Part shown: positions 11,423 to 22,601 of the stretch, in pieces
Layout: every line of letters starts with the position of its first letter
Position numbering within the stretch: the stretch's first letter is position 1
NCBI RefSeq assembly: GCF_900090045.1
Contig: NC_041786.1
Coordinates: 511,501 to 575,500 of the forward strand
Direction of reading: 5' to 3'
DNA: 64,000 bases
Source: Plasmodium malariae
Taxonomy: Eukaryota > Apicomplexa > Aconoidasida > Haemosporida > Plasmodiidae
The notes under the pieces: generated by a model
Databases searched by the model: none
What the model saw: the letters and a program-made list of their open reading frames with translations, nothing else
What the model was told of the DNA's origin: nothing
Made by a program: the position numbers and the translations under genes

Positions 11423-14400
11423 GTTAAGAGTTGAGACCAAAACATGGACGCGTGATAGCCATGATCTATTTGATTATGAAGCTCAACAAGTAAATAAAAA
11501 AAGTTTTTTAATTTCTACTCCTATAAAGCTTTTTCGCTCAAAAGCACAAGTTTCGTGTGTAGCTGATAATCCACAGTGCTTGCCTAATACAGCACAAGAT
11601 TATCTTTTATCAGTACGACCAGAAGAAGGTAACAAGAAGAAGTTACGAACAAATTGTACATTTTAATTAATTATATTTTTTATGTATTTCACATGTACAA
11701 ATCATAATAATTACATGTGAATGCAAATTTTTGCTGACGTGAAAGGGAACAACAACAGCAAAATAATAATAATAATATAATAAACAACGTACGCAGTGAT
11801 TTATTTATCATCCTATATATATATATATATATATGCGCTTATGTATATCCATATATACAAGTCCGTGTCCATGTGACCTCTAATTAAATGAGGGGCGTTT
11901 ATTGCAAAGAAAAAAATTAAACGAAACAAGTATATATATATTTTTTATATCTACATAAATTGCTTTTTTGTGTTATTTTAAAATACAAAATTTTCACGCA
12001 ATGACATTTTGTATTTAATGGCGCATATTTTTTTTTTATGAATTTTTAATTTCATTTTACTATATTTCATTTTAACATATTTCATTTTACTATATTTCAT
12101 TTTACTATATTTCATTTTACTATATTTCATTTTAACATATTTCATTTTAACATATTTCATTTTATTATATTTCATTTTATTATATTTTTTACTTCTTTTC
12201 ATTATTAAAGATAAATATGTGATATCACCGGCTGAACATTCCCTAAGTAATCAGTACAACGTAAAAAAGCTTTGGATCATTGTGAAGGATTTACCTGAGA
12301 AATTTTATGCGTTACACGAAAATGATATTATAAAATTAGGAAGATTTCGTCTAAAAGTAAGGCAATTCATTGAATCAGTTGATACGTTAAATTCATTAAA
12401 ATTAGATGATTGTCCATCCAAAAAATGTGAAGCAATATTAGACTCTTCGAATATACAATGTAGAATATGTTTAATAGAAGGTAATCAAGAAAATGATCCA
12501 TTAATATGTCCATGTGATTGTAAAGGATCTATTAAATATGCTCATTTGATGTGTTTAAGAAAATGGATAAATGGACGATTGAATTTAAATGATCAACTGT
12601 TTTCAGGTTCAGTTTTTATAAAGGATATATGCTGTGAGTTATGTAAATCGAAATATCCGAAAAGTATAAAACAAAATGATGAATTAGTACAACTAGTAAA
12701 AATTCCAAATTTGAAAACCCCTTTAATAGTGTTAGATAATATTATAGGACAAACAAGTAAAGGAGTGCACTTAATTAGTTTTGCTGATAAAAAATATCTT
12801 AAATTAGGAAGAGGACATGAATCCGATGTTCGAATTCCAGATGTTTCTATTTCAAGATATCATGCTACTATAAAATATGAAAAAGGATTATTCAAATTAG
12901 AAGATCATAATTCAAAATTTGGTACATTAGTTGCTTTGAGAAAAGCTAGAGAAATATGTCCTAAAGATACCATGTCTCTACAAGTAGGTAGAAGTGTCGT
13001 AAATTTCAGAGTAGATGAAGAAATTCCATTCAAGAGTGGAACAATTGATATTATTGAAAATAAAGAGGTTATAGATTCATCTGAAATAGCTAATAACGAA
13101 AAGAGCAATACGAATATTACTCAAATAAATAATACCAATTTAGAAGAAAATAATAGAAATGCTTATGAAGGGAATCAGTTTGTTGATCTAACAAATACCA
13201 CTAATACTATGCAGAATTCTTATGTTTCTTACAGAGTTGACAATTTTGTGTCCTTATTAAATTATCAAAATGAATATAGAATATTTGGTTTAAGAAATTG
13301 CTACAACCTTATGGAAAATGGTAATAACAATAACAATGAGCAAAATTTGGTCCAACTGAACTGCTCAGGAAACAATATGAACATTGAAGGTATTCAGGAT
13401 GACCTTGATATGAATAGCAATGAAAATTGTAATGGAAATTGTAATGGAAACAGTAATAGCAATAACAATAATGTTAATAATGACATTAAGATTAATGATT
13501 CCATGAATGCACAAATAGTTGTACGAAATAATAATCAGAACATTCAAGAAAATAATGAGGAAGATGAAAACAACAACAACAATGACAATAATGATGAAAA
13601 CAACAACGATGAAGAGGGAGATGACGATGACGAAAATAATGCCAGCGGAAATAATAACAATAATAATAATAATAATAGTAGCAATAATAATGGAAATAAC
13701 GAAAGCAATGACAGTTGTAATAATGGTCATAATAACAACAGCGATCGTAATGATAATGATAATAATAGCAATGACAGCAGCAACCAGAACAACAGTACCT
13801 ATAACAGCAATGGTAATAATGACACGTACAGCAATAGTAACGGTAATAAAAAGAATAACAGTAGTAGCTACAACAATAGTAGCAATAGCAGTAACGGAAG
13901 CAGTAGTTCTAATAATAGTTATAATAACAAAATATGCAGTAGTAATTATGACAGTCCTATTGAAAATAATAAATTTTTAAAGCATACGAACGAAAATTGT
14001 AGTAATATGTATCATAATGAGAATATAAGTAGATACAATAGAAATGATTCTGGAAATTATTGCAAGAACAATGATAAAGATACATCTTATAACGGTAGAA
14101 AGAATGAATATATACGCAACAGCTGTAATACTTTTTGTGACAAAGCTTTAAGTGCACTGAATAGTCATGATAACTTAAATTTTATTAATAGAAATAATTA
14201 TATAAATTATGAAAAAATGAATATTGAAGACAATTTTTTTTTTCGTAATGAATGGAAAACTCCTCAATTAACAGATTTTTGCACAAATAATGATATTCTA
14301 AATAATAATTTTATATTTAATTGTAATACTAGTTTAGAAAAAATGTATGATTCTGTTAATAATAGTAGTTATCAAAAGGAATTTAATGAAAATGTCTTTC

Positions 14401-17207
14401 CATATTCTTATTATCATTTTAATAAAAATGAAGGAGAAACGATTAATGGTATTTTATATAACCAAGCAAATTATAATGACACTTATTACACTGGTGACAT
14501 GAACTTAACTAACAATAAACATACCGCTTATAATGATCCTAGCAAAATGCGTAAGAAAATTGTAGGAATAGAATCTAATAGTCTAAAAGATATAAGCGAT
14601 ATAAATAACGAGGAAAATTTGAATGACTCCCTAACAAAAATTCAAAATTCTAGCAGTATGAATGGCTATTCATTAAACTATGAAAATTGCATGGTAAATA
14701 AATACAAATATAGTAAGTCGTTTATGTACTCTACAAAGGACAGCTTACACAATGCTGATGAAGTAAATGGGACCAAGCTGGACGGGTGTGACAGCAACGA
14801 CCATAACAATAGTAGTAGTAGTAGTAGTAATAGCAGTAGTAACGAAAGAGAAAGTAATAGTAATAGAAGTAGGGAAAAAATGAGCGTTACTAAAAAATTG
14901 TCGATATCATGTGGTAACAACAATGCGCCATTAATAAACAATTATACTGTTGATGCATGCGAACTAAAAGAACAACATATGTTGAAAAACAAAACAAAAA
15001 TGATTAATTCGAATAATAAGAATATTATGTTAGATTTATATGATAAAAAAAATGTACGTCATAAAAAATTAAAAAAATGTATGAATAATGACAATGCAGA
15101 AAGACCATTCATTGTAGAAAATATGTACCAGAATAATAATACTTTGAGTCTTTGTAAAGATGGAAATATGATGCCTAGTAGTATCATTAGTAAAGATCAG
15201 AATTATGTTTACAAAAATCAGCACAACGTATCGAAATATATAAAGGGAAATTTAATGAGAAATAAAGTATCATGTACAAATTTTTTTAACGTGCCTTTTC
15301 ATAGGAATAATTTGAACGATGAATATTTGAATTATTATTTAAAAAAAAAATACTATAGTGAGGAGTCATTTTATAAAGAAAAGTTGTATTATGAAAGTCC
15401 ACAGGAGTATAAATGCGATAGAGGTAGAAATAGTTATAGTAGGATGAAAAATATTAATGATAGTAGTGGTGGTGATAATAATAACGGTAGCAGTAATAGC
15501 AGCGATAAAATTAGTGCAAAGATTAGCGGTAACATCAACAGTAGCAGTAGCAGTAGCAGATATAAGTTTAACCATAAGTATTACTCACAAAGTGTAGAAA
15601 CGCACAAACCATACAATGTCTTCAATTTTAATGATAAACTTAGTGTGAACCGAAACAATCCATACGTTCTTATTAACTCGGTTAGTTGTGTTGATAAAAA
15701 ATTCAACTATAATTACAGGGGTGGTATTCCTAATTTTAATGTAGGTTCTGATTTTGTTTTAAATAGTTATTGCTCGAATGGTAATCTTGCTTATTTTGAT
15801 GTGCCATGTTTGTTACATAACTCAAACTATGCGAATAAAAAGAACCAATCTTTTTTAAACCTACAAAAAGACAAAGATAATTACAATAACAATAGTAATA
15901 CTGGTGGTAGCAGTAATTACAACCCAAAGTATAACGACAAATGTGGAAGCAGTAGTAATAATAACACTATTAGTAATAGTACTACCAATAACACGAGTAC
16001 TTCCAATCATAATAATAGTAATAATGATATTAATAGTAATAGCTCTAATTATAGTAACAATAATAATGGTTACAGTAACAGTAACAGTAACACTAACAGT
16101 AACACTAACAGTAACACTAACAGCAATATCGACAGTTGTAGTAGAAATTATGGTGAGTACATAACTGAGAGCAGTAAAAACGAAATTAATATATATGATT
16201 TCAAAGAACATAACGATATCGAAAAACAATATCATTGTGCAAATGATAACAACATGAAAGAATATAATTTACCTTTTGAAAAAAAACACAAAGATTATTT
16301 TCTTAGAAATAATAGAAGAAATAAATCATATTATGATGCATATACAAGTTACGCTACTAATGATATTAATGCGTTTATACACAATTACAGTTATTCAGAT
16401 GAAAATTGCAATAATAATAATACCATAATAAATATCAAAAATATGGAATTAACAACAAAAAATAAGAAAAAATATTGTAACAATAATATTAATTTGGCAG
16501 ATTTATGCAACTGTTCTGAATTAAATAAATCGTTTTATGATACTCAATTTTATAAAAAATTTACGTCAAGGATCAAAAAAAATGAGGACAATAGAAGTGG
16601 TAAAATCAATAAAGGGTATTGTGAAAGCATGAACATGAGTAATGATAGTAGTGACTATAATAGAAGGAAAAGAAATAGCACAAATAAGAAAAATAGTATA
16701 ATCAATAGGGGCAGTGGGAATAGTAGAAGAAGCAGTAGGAATATTCATAAGATTAAAAATGACAAAATGTTAATAATTAAAAACGACAGGAGTTATAGGA
16801 GTGATGGAAGCATCAACTGCGATGATGGTAATAAAAGAGACAGTTGTGAAAACATTCTTAATATTAAACACAGTACATCGGGAAATGTAAACAGTGTTAG
16901 AAATAATAACAGTGAAGAAGAAATAAGCTTAAATGCAAATGGTACGTATGACGATTTAGGAAATATTTATGAAACTACTGGTAACAGCAACGATAGTGAA
17001 AGGGATGAGATCACGTTTGATAGTGTATTAGAGCATGCAGAAATACCTATTACACATAGAAATAAAGAAACACCAAATGGAATCATGTATTTTCATAAGT
17101 GTAATGGAAGTAATTTGTCGAGTCATTCGAATACCTCATTGAACGTTATGGGTAATAAAAAAAGCAATGCAAAATCGCACAAAATAAAACGAAACACAAT
17201 AAGATGA
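11423..17207 (+). CDS. RING-CH zinc finger and FHA domain protein (putative E3 ligase), 5' exon not found
   Basis: The second exon, 11423-11628, begins after a poly(T)AG acceptor in mid-codon (LRVETKTWTRDSHDLFDYE). It joins through a 582-nt intron, phase checked (G + AT), to the main exon at 12211. At 12456-12660 a RING-CH finger reads CRIC, CDCKGSIKYAHLMC, CCELC, the C4HC3 order of MARCH-type E3 ligases. At about 12790-13030 lies a canonical FHA phosphothreonine-binding domain (KLGRGHESDVRIPD, SISRYH, HNSKFGT). A weaker FHA-like segment (DIIKLGRFRLKV) precedes the finger at about 12320. The remaining 1,300 or so residues are Asn/Ser low-complexity sequence with short conserved-looking islands. 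I see no membrane segments, unlike most RING-CH ligases. Function inferred: phosphorylation-dependent ubiquitin ligase or scaffold. The 3' end may be spliced at 17151 instead of stopping at 17207. Confidence 0.8.
12051..12186 (+). repeat. 15-bp intronic minisatellite before the 12211 acceptor
   Basis: The unit ATATTTCATTTTACT (variants ending AACA or ATTA) is repeated about nine times and ends about 25 bases before the acceptor of the main exon of the RING-CH/FHA gene. It therefore extends the polypyrimidine-rich 3' part of that intron. On the minus strand it opens a frame of YSKMK repeats, which I regard as an artefact. Confidence 0.88.
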
Positions 17208-17286
17208 ATATTAATAGATTATGTCTTGCAATGTGGATGTCAGTAACAGCGAACGAATGTGTATTTGTATATATGTACGCATGTAC

Positions 17287-17325
<39 letters not shown>

Positions 17326-18385
17326 TGTATGCTCCTGCACATTCATGCATCTACTTTTGCTCCCGATACACTTCTTCATAATTAACCTTTTTTCTTGTTA
17401 GGTAGTAAGTCTCTGAATGAGGAAAATATTTACCTTAAGGAGGGTAAGGTAATTTAAAAAAGGGTTATTAAATTCCTTGTCTTTTGAAGAAGCTAAAGGA
17501 TGAAATTGTATGTATTAATGAATATATAATTAAGATGAGAGTAGGGATTACATTTTTTTTTTTTTTTTTCTCCTTTCTTTTTTTTTAATGGTGCATTATA
17601 TTTTTTTCCTTTCTTTTCTCAGCTTAGTATTTTTTATGTTTTTTTATATTTCACATATATTTTATATTTAATTGTTAAAATATTTTTCTTGTTAAATTAG
17701 AATAGTAGTTATAAATATGTTTCAAAAATTTAAGACAATTTTTTTAATAAATATTAAAAAATTCTTCAAGAAAAAAAAAACAAAAATTATTATTGGAATA
17801 TATGAAGTGCCATTTCTTTTTTTTTTTTTTTTTTTTTTTTTTATAAAATTAATGTAAAGCGTAATTATGAAAAGAGAGAAATGTTTATTTTATAGCTTAA
17901 ATATAAAGAGATGACAAAATTTTTTTTTTTATAAATTGCATTTAGCTTTTATTTCATTTTAACAAATAGGTAGAATTATGTGAAAATATATATATTTTTA
18001 TATGTACGTATGCATTTATGCATAAGTGTAATAACAGTAATTCATTGTTCTATCGATTGTACCTTTTATTTTTGCATTTTTCAACAGTTATTACGTCTTC
18101 TAAGACATCTTCTGAAGTGACAGCAGTTTTTCCCCCTTCATGATATGCATATAGTATATTTATTTTAAAAAAAGAAACAGAAAAATATATAAATACATTT
18201 ATATATATATATATAGTTTGATATTTATTATAAATGTGTTTTAATTAATTTTTTTCCCTTGATATTTCCTTTTTGTTTTTTTTTTTTTTGTTTAAATAAT
18301 TTTCGCATAAATATATATACATAAACAAATAATTATAAGGGTGTGTGCTTACACATTTTATTATATTGTATTATATTATTTCATG

Positions 18386-18437
<52 letters not shown>

Positions 18438-19733
18438 TTATTTATTTATATTTATGTTTAACATATATTTGTTAAAATTGAGCACATTTTTAAGTGTGAT
18501 AAATACAAATTTAGAATTTTTTTTTTTTTTATCCTTTTCTACAAAACTGTTGTGCTATTTTTGAAATAGTAGTATAAATTGTAAAGTGATTATTAGGAAT
18601 TCTTTAAATTTATTAGAACAAACCCTAAAATATAAATATGTAAATATATATATATATATATAACAATGAGTTAAGAGTTTATTCCTACTAATTTTATAAT
18701 TTATAGTACGGACGTAGACTTATTCTTAGCATGAAACAATTGCTAGTTTCATTTTTCTTTTATAAGGATAAAAAAGAAACATGATCAGAAGTACATAAGT
18801 AAAGAATATGCATTTTCTTTAGTTATTACATAATGAGTAGTGAAAGGAGTTAAAAGGAAAGGACAAAAAGGATTTAGTACTGAAAGTCTTAATTTTGTAT
18901 TGCCTAAATGTAAAAACTAATTTTATATGAAATACTCTAACTACAGAATTTGAGTGTTGTATTCGCCCAAATCACTTAGTTAAATGTTCATAGTAGCTTG
19001 TTCTATTCCATTCTATATTGTCTTATCTATTTATTTATTAATTTATTTTATTTATTATATTATTTTTTTGTTTTTTTTTTTTTGGTTGTGTTTTATTGTA
19101 TATTAGCCTATTCAGCTAACTGTCAAATTATACGACACTCTAGCGTTTCTTATTGAGTTCTACTGACAGTGCTCATCATTTCAGCATTTTAAAAATTGAA
19201 CATTGATGATTTCTCAAATTGCATATATATCCTCTTTCACTTTTGTGCGTACGTACATATATATGTATATATATACATATGCGTGCGTGTGCTTATGTAA
19301 GTATATTTATATGCTTCCGCTCATGTGCACATTAAAAGAATAAAATTTACGACATTTAAAATATAAGTCTTTCTTGGTTTAAGATTTAACTGGGGAATCG
19401 TGAAAAAGTGTATTTATTAATGCGAAAATATTCACATATATATGTATTATAAATATTGAGTAAAACAAATATACAATAAAAAAAAAATAATAAATTAATA
19501 AATGAAATGGAAAAAATTAAAATTGCTTTTGCATAATATTAAACAGTTTTGCTAAATCGTGGATAGCATGAAAACATGCGGCAAAAATGCGACACAAAAA
19601 AAAAAAGAAGGGAAAAGAAAAAGTAAAGGGAATGGAAAAGGGGAACACAGAAAGAATAGAAAACGAGAACGCAAAAGGAATGGGAAAAAAAAATATATAA
19701 ACGTACAAATCTAATTATTTTCTTCATTCCCTT
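17208..19733. other. Convergent intergenic region with candidate 3' exon
   Basis: This is the space between two converging genes. At 17402-17457 a coding-like stretch follows a good acceptor (ccttttttcttgttag) and reads SKSLNEENIYLKEGKVI then stop. Its phase fits a donor at 17152 inside the RING-CH/FHA gene (see findings). Beyond it lie poly(T) runs (17555-17575, 17817-17842), a (TA)n block near 18395-18432 and unremarkable AT-rich DNA. I see nothing else. Confidence 0.5.
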
Positions 19734-22601
19734 TCAAAGCTCATCCTTCTTCTCCTGTGCATCATTTGTATTTTCCTGAGAATTATTTTGCTCCTCTGCC
19801 TCACTTCCTTTTTGCGTATTTGTGTCTGTTTTATTCACGTTGTCATTAACTGCATCTTCTTTATCTTTTTTCTCATTTAGAATTTCATTGTTATTTTCAT
19901 TATTCTTATCGTTTTCTTTATTTTCTTGTGATGAATTTTGTGTCTTCGTTTCATCCGTATTTTTATTTTCCTCTTTTTTTTCCTTCTTTACTACAGGTTT
20001 TTTAATTTTTTCAAGGCTCTTCACTAATGAGTTAATTGATTTAAATTTTAGTTCTACTTCCTTAGCTTTATAATAAGGCGGAGAATAGTTATCTAATTTT
20101 TTTTGTTCTTCTTGAGCCTGAATCCACCACGTTATTTCTTTTTCTAATGAATCCCTTACCACATTAATTGTTTGTTCAGCCCATGGTTTTTTTTCATAAT
20201 ATTCCTTAATTTTTTCTTTCATTTCTTTTATTTTTGAATTCGTTTCTTCGATAAGTTTATCTCTTATCTGTAGTTCTTCTGCCCTTTCTTTAACGGGAAT
20301 ATAAATATCTTCTAACTCTCTAATTTTGTTACTTACATTTTCTAATGGTTCATCATTTTCTATATACAACCACTCTTCATATTCTTCCAATTTTTTTAAA
20401 TATTCATTTCTGATTTCTTCCTTACAAACTTGTTTATACATGTCTTGTTTCATTTTACTTCTACTTTCATATATAAAGGATTCTAGATTATTTTTTTTTT
20501 CCGATTTCAAAAAAATATTGATATCATTCTGATCTAGTTTTTTTAAGAATTCCTTCTTTGTCTTTATTTCTTCATATGTTAGAGTCATTGGCTTTATATG
20601 CTTAATTTCGTATGTTAATGATACATTATGTTTTACTACTTGTGTTTTGTTCTTTTCTGTTTTATCTGTATCCTTATTTTCTTCACCACCTTGCCGCTGC
20701 TGCGACCCTTGCTCCTCGTTCTTTTCGAGGTTTTCTTCGATAATTTCTTCACTGCTGTCCTTATCGTCCTTCCTATCTTCATTTTTATCCTCCTTATCGT
20801 CCTTCTTATCTTCATTTTTATCCTCCTTGTCATCCTTCTTACCTTCTTTATTTTCTTTTCCCTCTTCGCTTCCTTCCATTTGCTTCTTCTCCTCGTACAT
20901 AAGGTGCATGCTTTCCATATTCAGAACACCGAATTTATCAAGATGAAATTTTAGCTTTATTTTTGGAGGATCTAAATTTTCATATTTCTTCTTTGTCCCG
21001 TCGTCTAAAGGATTTACAGAATACTGCGTAATCATTTTCCCATTCTCAAAAACCGAAATCTTTAAATTATCTCTATATTTTAATATAACACTTTTTGTAA
21101 CAGGGTACTTGGAATTGTAGCTAATTAATTCTTTCTGTATATTTTTCTCATCACTAGATTCATTATCCTTAGTTTTAGTACTGTCCTCAAATAATACATG
21201 ATATTCATTCGAAATAATATCTGTATAGTCTAAATCTTTTAGTCGAAAATTTGCACTATTATAAGCAGCAATGTAAAGAGTACCCATAGTAACAGCTTCA
21301 TCACTATTCAGATGCATACCTACTTTTAAAGGGTTAAAGAAATTGGTAATTTCATTTAGCACTTTAGGTACTCTCCATCCTGATCCTATTAATTCTAATG
21401 CTTCAATGTCTTTTAATTCAAAAGACGCTTTTTTAAGAGCATTATTAATAGGTCGTTTAAAATTCATAATTATGTCATGAATTAAATCTTCAAATTCTTG
21501 CCTACTAACACTATCTGTTAAACTTTTATTATTATATAAACTTTCAATAAATATATCAGCTGACTTCTTAGCACTCAATAATAATTTTGCCTTATTTGCA
21601 GATATTATTAATTTCCTCATTGCCTTTCTATCATTAATCATAGAAATATTATGTTTCTCTTCAAATCTTTTCCTTAAAAATTCTGCTAATAATACATCTA
21701 TTTTATTTCCTGAACTATTTTCCAATACCTCACATGCATATACCTTAACACTTCTTGAACGAACTTTGTCCTTCTCCACATTACTAATCGTTGCGATACC
21801 TACATTTATATTCTTACTCCCAACATCTAAATACATAGTCAGCTTCGTCGTATTTAATGGCAAATCATGCACATTATGAATAGCTGCAGCTGTTATCCCA
21901 TTAACTATACTCAACAATTCTAAACCAGCTATTTTTGATGCATTTACTATGGCTTCCTTTTTTCTTTGAGAAAAATTACAAGGTACTGATATAACACAAC
22001 CAATATTTACATTTAAAGTTCTCTTTGTTTTATAATCTATATTTAAATGAGTGTATGCTAATTTTTTAATATAACCTAATATGTTTGCACTGACCTCTTC
22101 AGACGATAAAACCATGTCATTCTTTAATTTTAAGTTAATAGTTCCTCTTTTACTATCAACCACATAATCATATGCAAAATATTTTGAAGCAGGATCCCCA
22201 TGTTCAAAATCGTAGTTGTTTATGTCACTATAAAACGCTTCATTATTTTCGTCGTAATTTTCAATATTCAAATTTTCTTTATTGTTTTTTAACCAATCAA
22301 ATATATTATACCCCAAAAAGTTATTACTATTTATTAAGGTTAAATGAGGCTGTTTCGAGCTATAAACTTTTGCCTCTTCATCAAATGTTCTTACCTTGGT
22401 AGCAAAAGATATAGCATTTGATATTTTTCTCTTACTCTGATTATTTAATAATATATTAAACCCCTTACCTGGTGATACAATTGATACCTTAATATATTCA
22501 TTACCAAAATCTATTCCTAATAATGAGGAACTTTTTACAATTATTACATTATTCAGAAATGTTATAACAGATAAACATAAAATAAGTGTACGTTTTATCA
22601 T
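19734..22601 (-). CDS. HSP110: ER-lumenal Hsp110/Grp170-type chaperone
   Basis: 955 aa. The protein starts with a signal peptide (MIKRTLILCLSVITFLNNVI) and ends in KDEL, so it is an ER-lumenal member of the Hsp70 superfamily like Grp170/HYOU1/Lhs1. These act as nucleotide-exchange factors and holdases for BiP. The ATPase domain begins SLLGIDFGNEYIKVSIV. The second phosphate loop is diverged (YLDVGSKNINVGIATI) and the adenosine motif reads ELIGSGWRVPKV near residue 406; such divergence is usual for Grp170. NSDEAVTMGTLYIAA closes the nucleotide-binding domain. The substrate domain is interrupted at about residues 575-645 by a Lys/Asp/Glu-rich insert with an 11-residue repeat (KDDKEDKNEDK), as in Grp170 acidic loops. 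A helical domain follows, then a Lys/Glu/Asn-rich tail before KDEL. I believe the P. falciparum orthologue is PF3D7_1344200 (memory, unchecked). It is one exon. Confidence 0.93.
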   Translation of the reverse strand: MIKRTLILCLSVITFLNNVIIVKSSSLLGIDFGNEYIKVSIVSPGKGFNILLNNQSKRKISNAISFATKVRTFDEEAKVYSSKQPHLTLINSNNFLGYNIFDWLKNNKENLNIENYDENNEAFYSDINNYDFEHGDPASKYFAYDYVVDSKRGTINLKLKNDMVLSSEEVSANILGYIKKLAYTHLNIDYKTKRTLNVNIGCVISVPCNFSQRKKEAIVNASKIAGLELLSIVNGITAAAIHNVHDLPLNTTKLTMYLDVGSKNINVGIATISNVEKDKVRSRSVKVYACEVLENSSGNKIDVLLAEFLRKRFEEKHNISMINDRKAMRKLIISANKAKLLLSAKKSADIFIESLYNNKSLTDSVSRQEFEDLIHDIIMNFKRPINNALKKASFELKDIEALELIGSGWRVPKVLNEITNFFNPLKVGMHLNSDEAVTMGTLYIAAYNSANFRLKDLDYTDIISNEYHVLFEDSTKTKDNESSDEKNIQKELISYNSKYPVTKSVILKYRDNLKISVFENGKMITQYSVNPLDDGTKKKYENLDPPKIKLKFHLDKFGVLNMESMHLMYEEKKQMEGSEEGKENKEGKKDDKEDKNEDKKDDKEDKNEDRKDDKDSSEEIIEENLEKNEEQGSQQRQGGEENKDTDKTEKNKTQVVKHNVSLTYEIKHIKPMTLTYEEIKTKKEFLKKLDQNDINIFLKSEKKNNLESFIYESRSKMKQDMYKQVCKEEIRNEYLKKLEEYEEWLYIENDEPLENVSNKIRELEDIYIPVKERAEELQIRDKLIEETNSKIKEMKEKIKEYYEKKPWAEQTINVVRDSLEKEITWWIQAQEEQKKLDNYSPPYYKAKEVELKFKSINSLVKSLEKIKKPVVKKEKKEENKNTDETKTQNSSQENKENDKNNENNNEILNEKKDKEDAVNDNVNKTDTNTQKGSEAEEQNNSQENTNDAQEKKDEL

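Noticed and set aside
13365..13980. Ile/Val-rich antisense and Thr/Met/Ile-rich alternative-frame ORFs
   Set aside because: They are shadows of AAT/AAC/AGC codon runs in the RING-CH/FHA gene. The same pattern recurs at 15861-16235.
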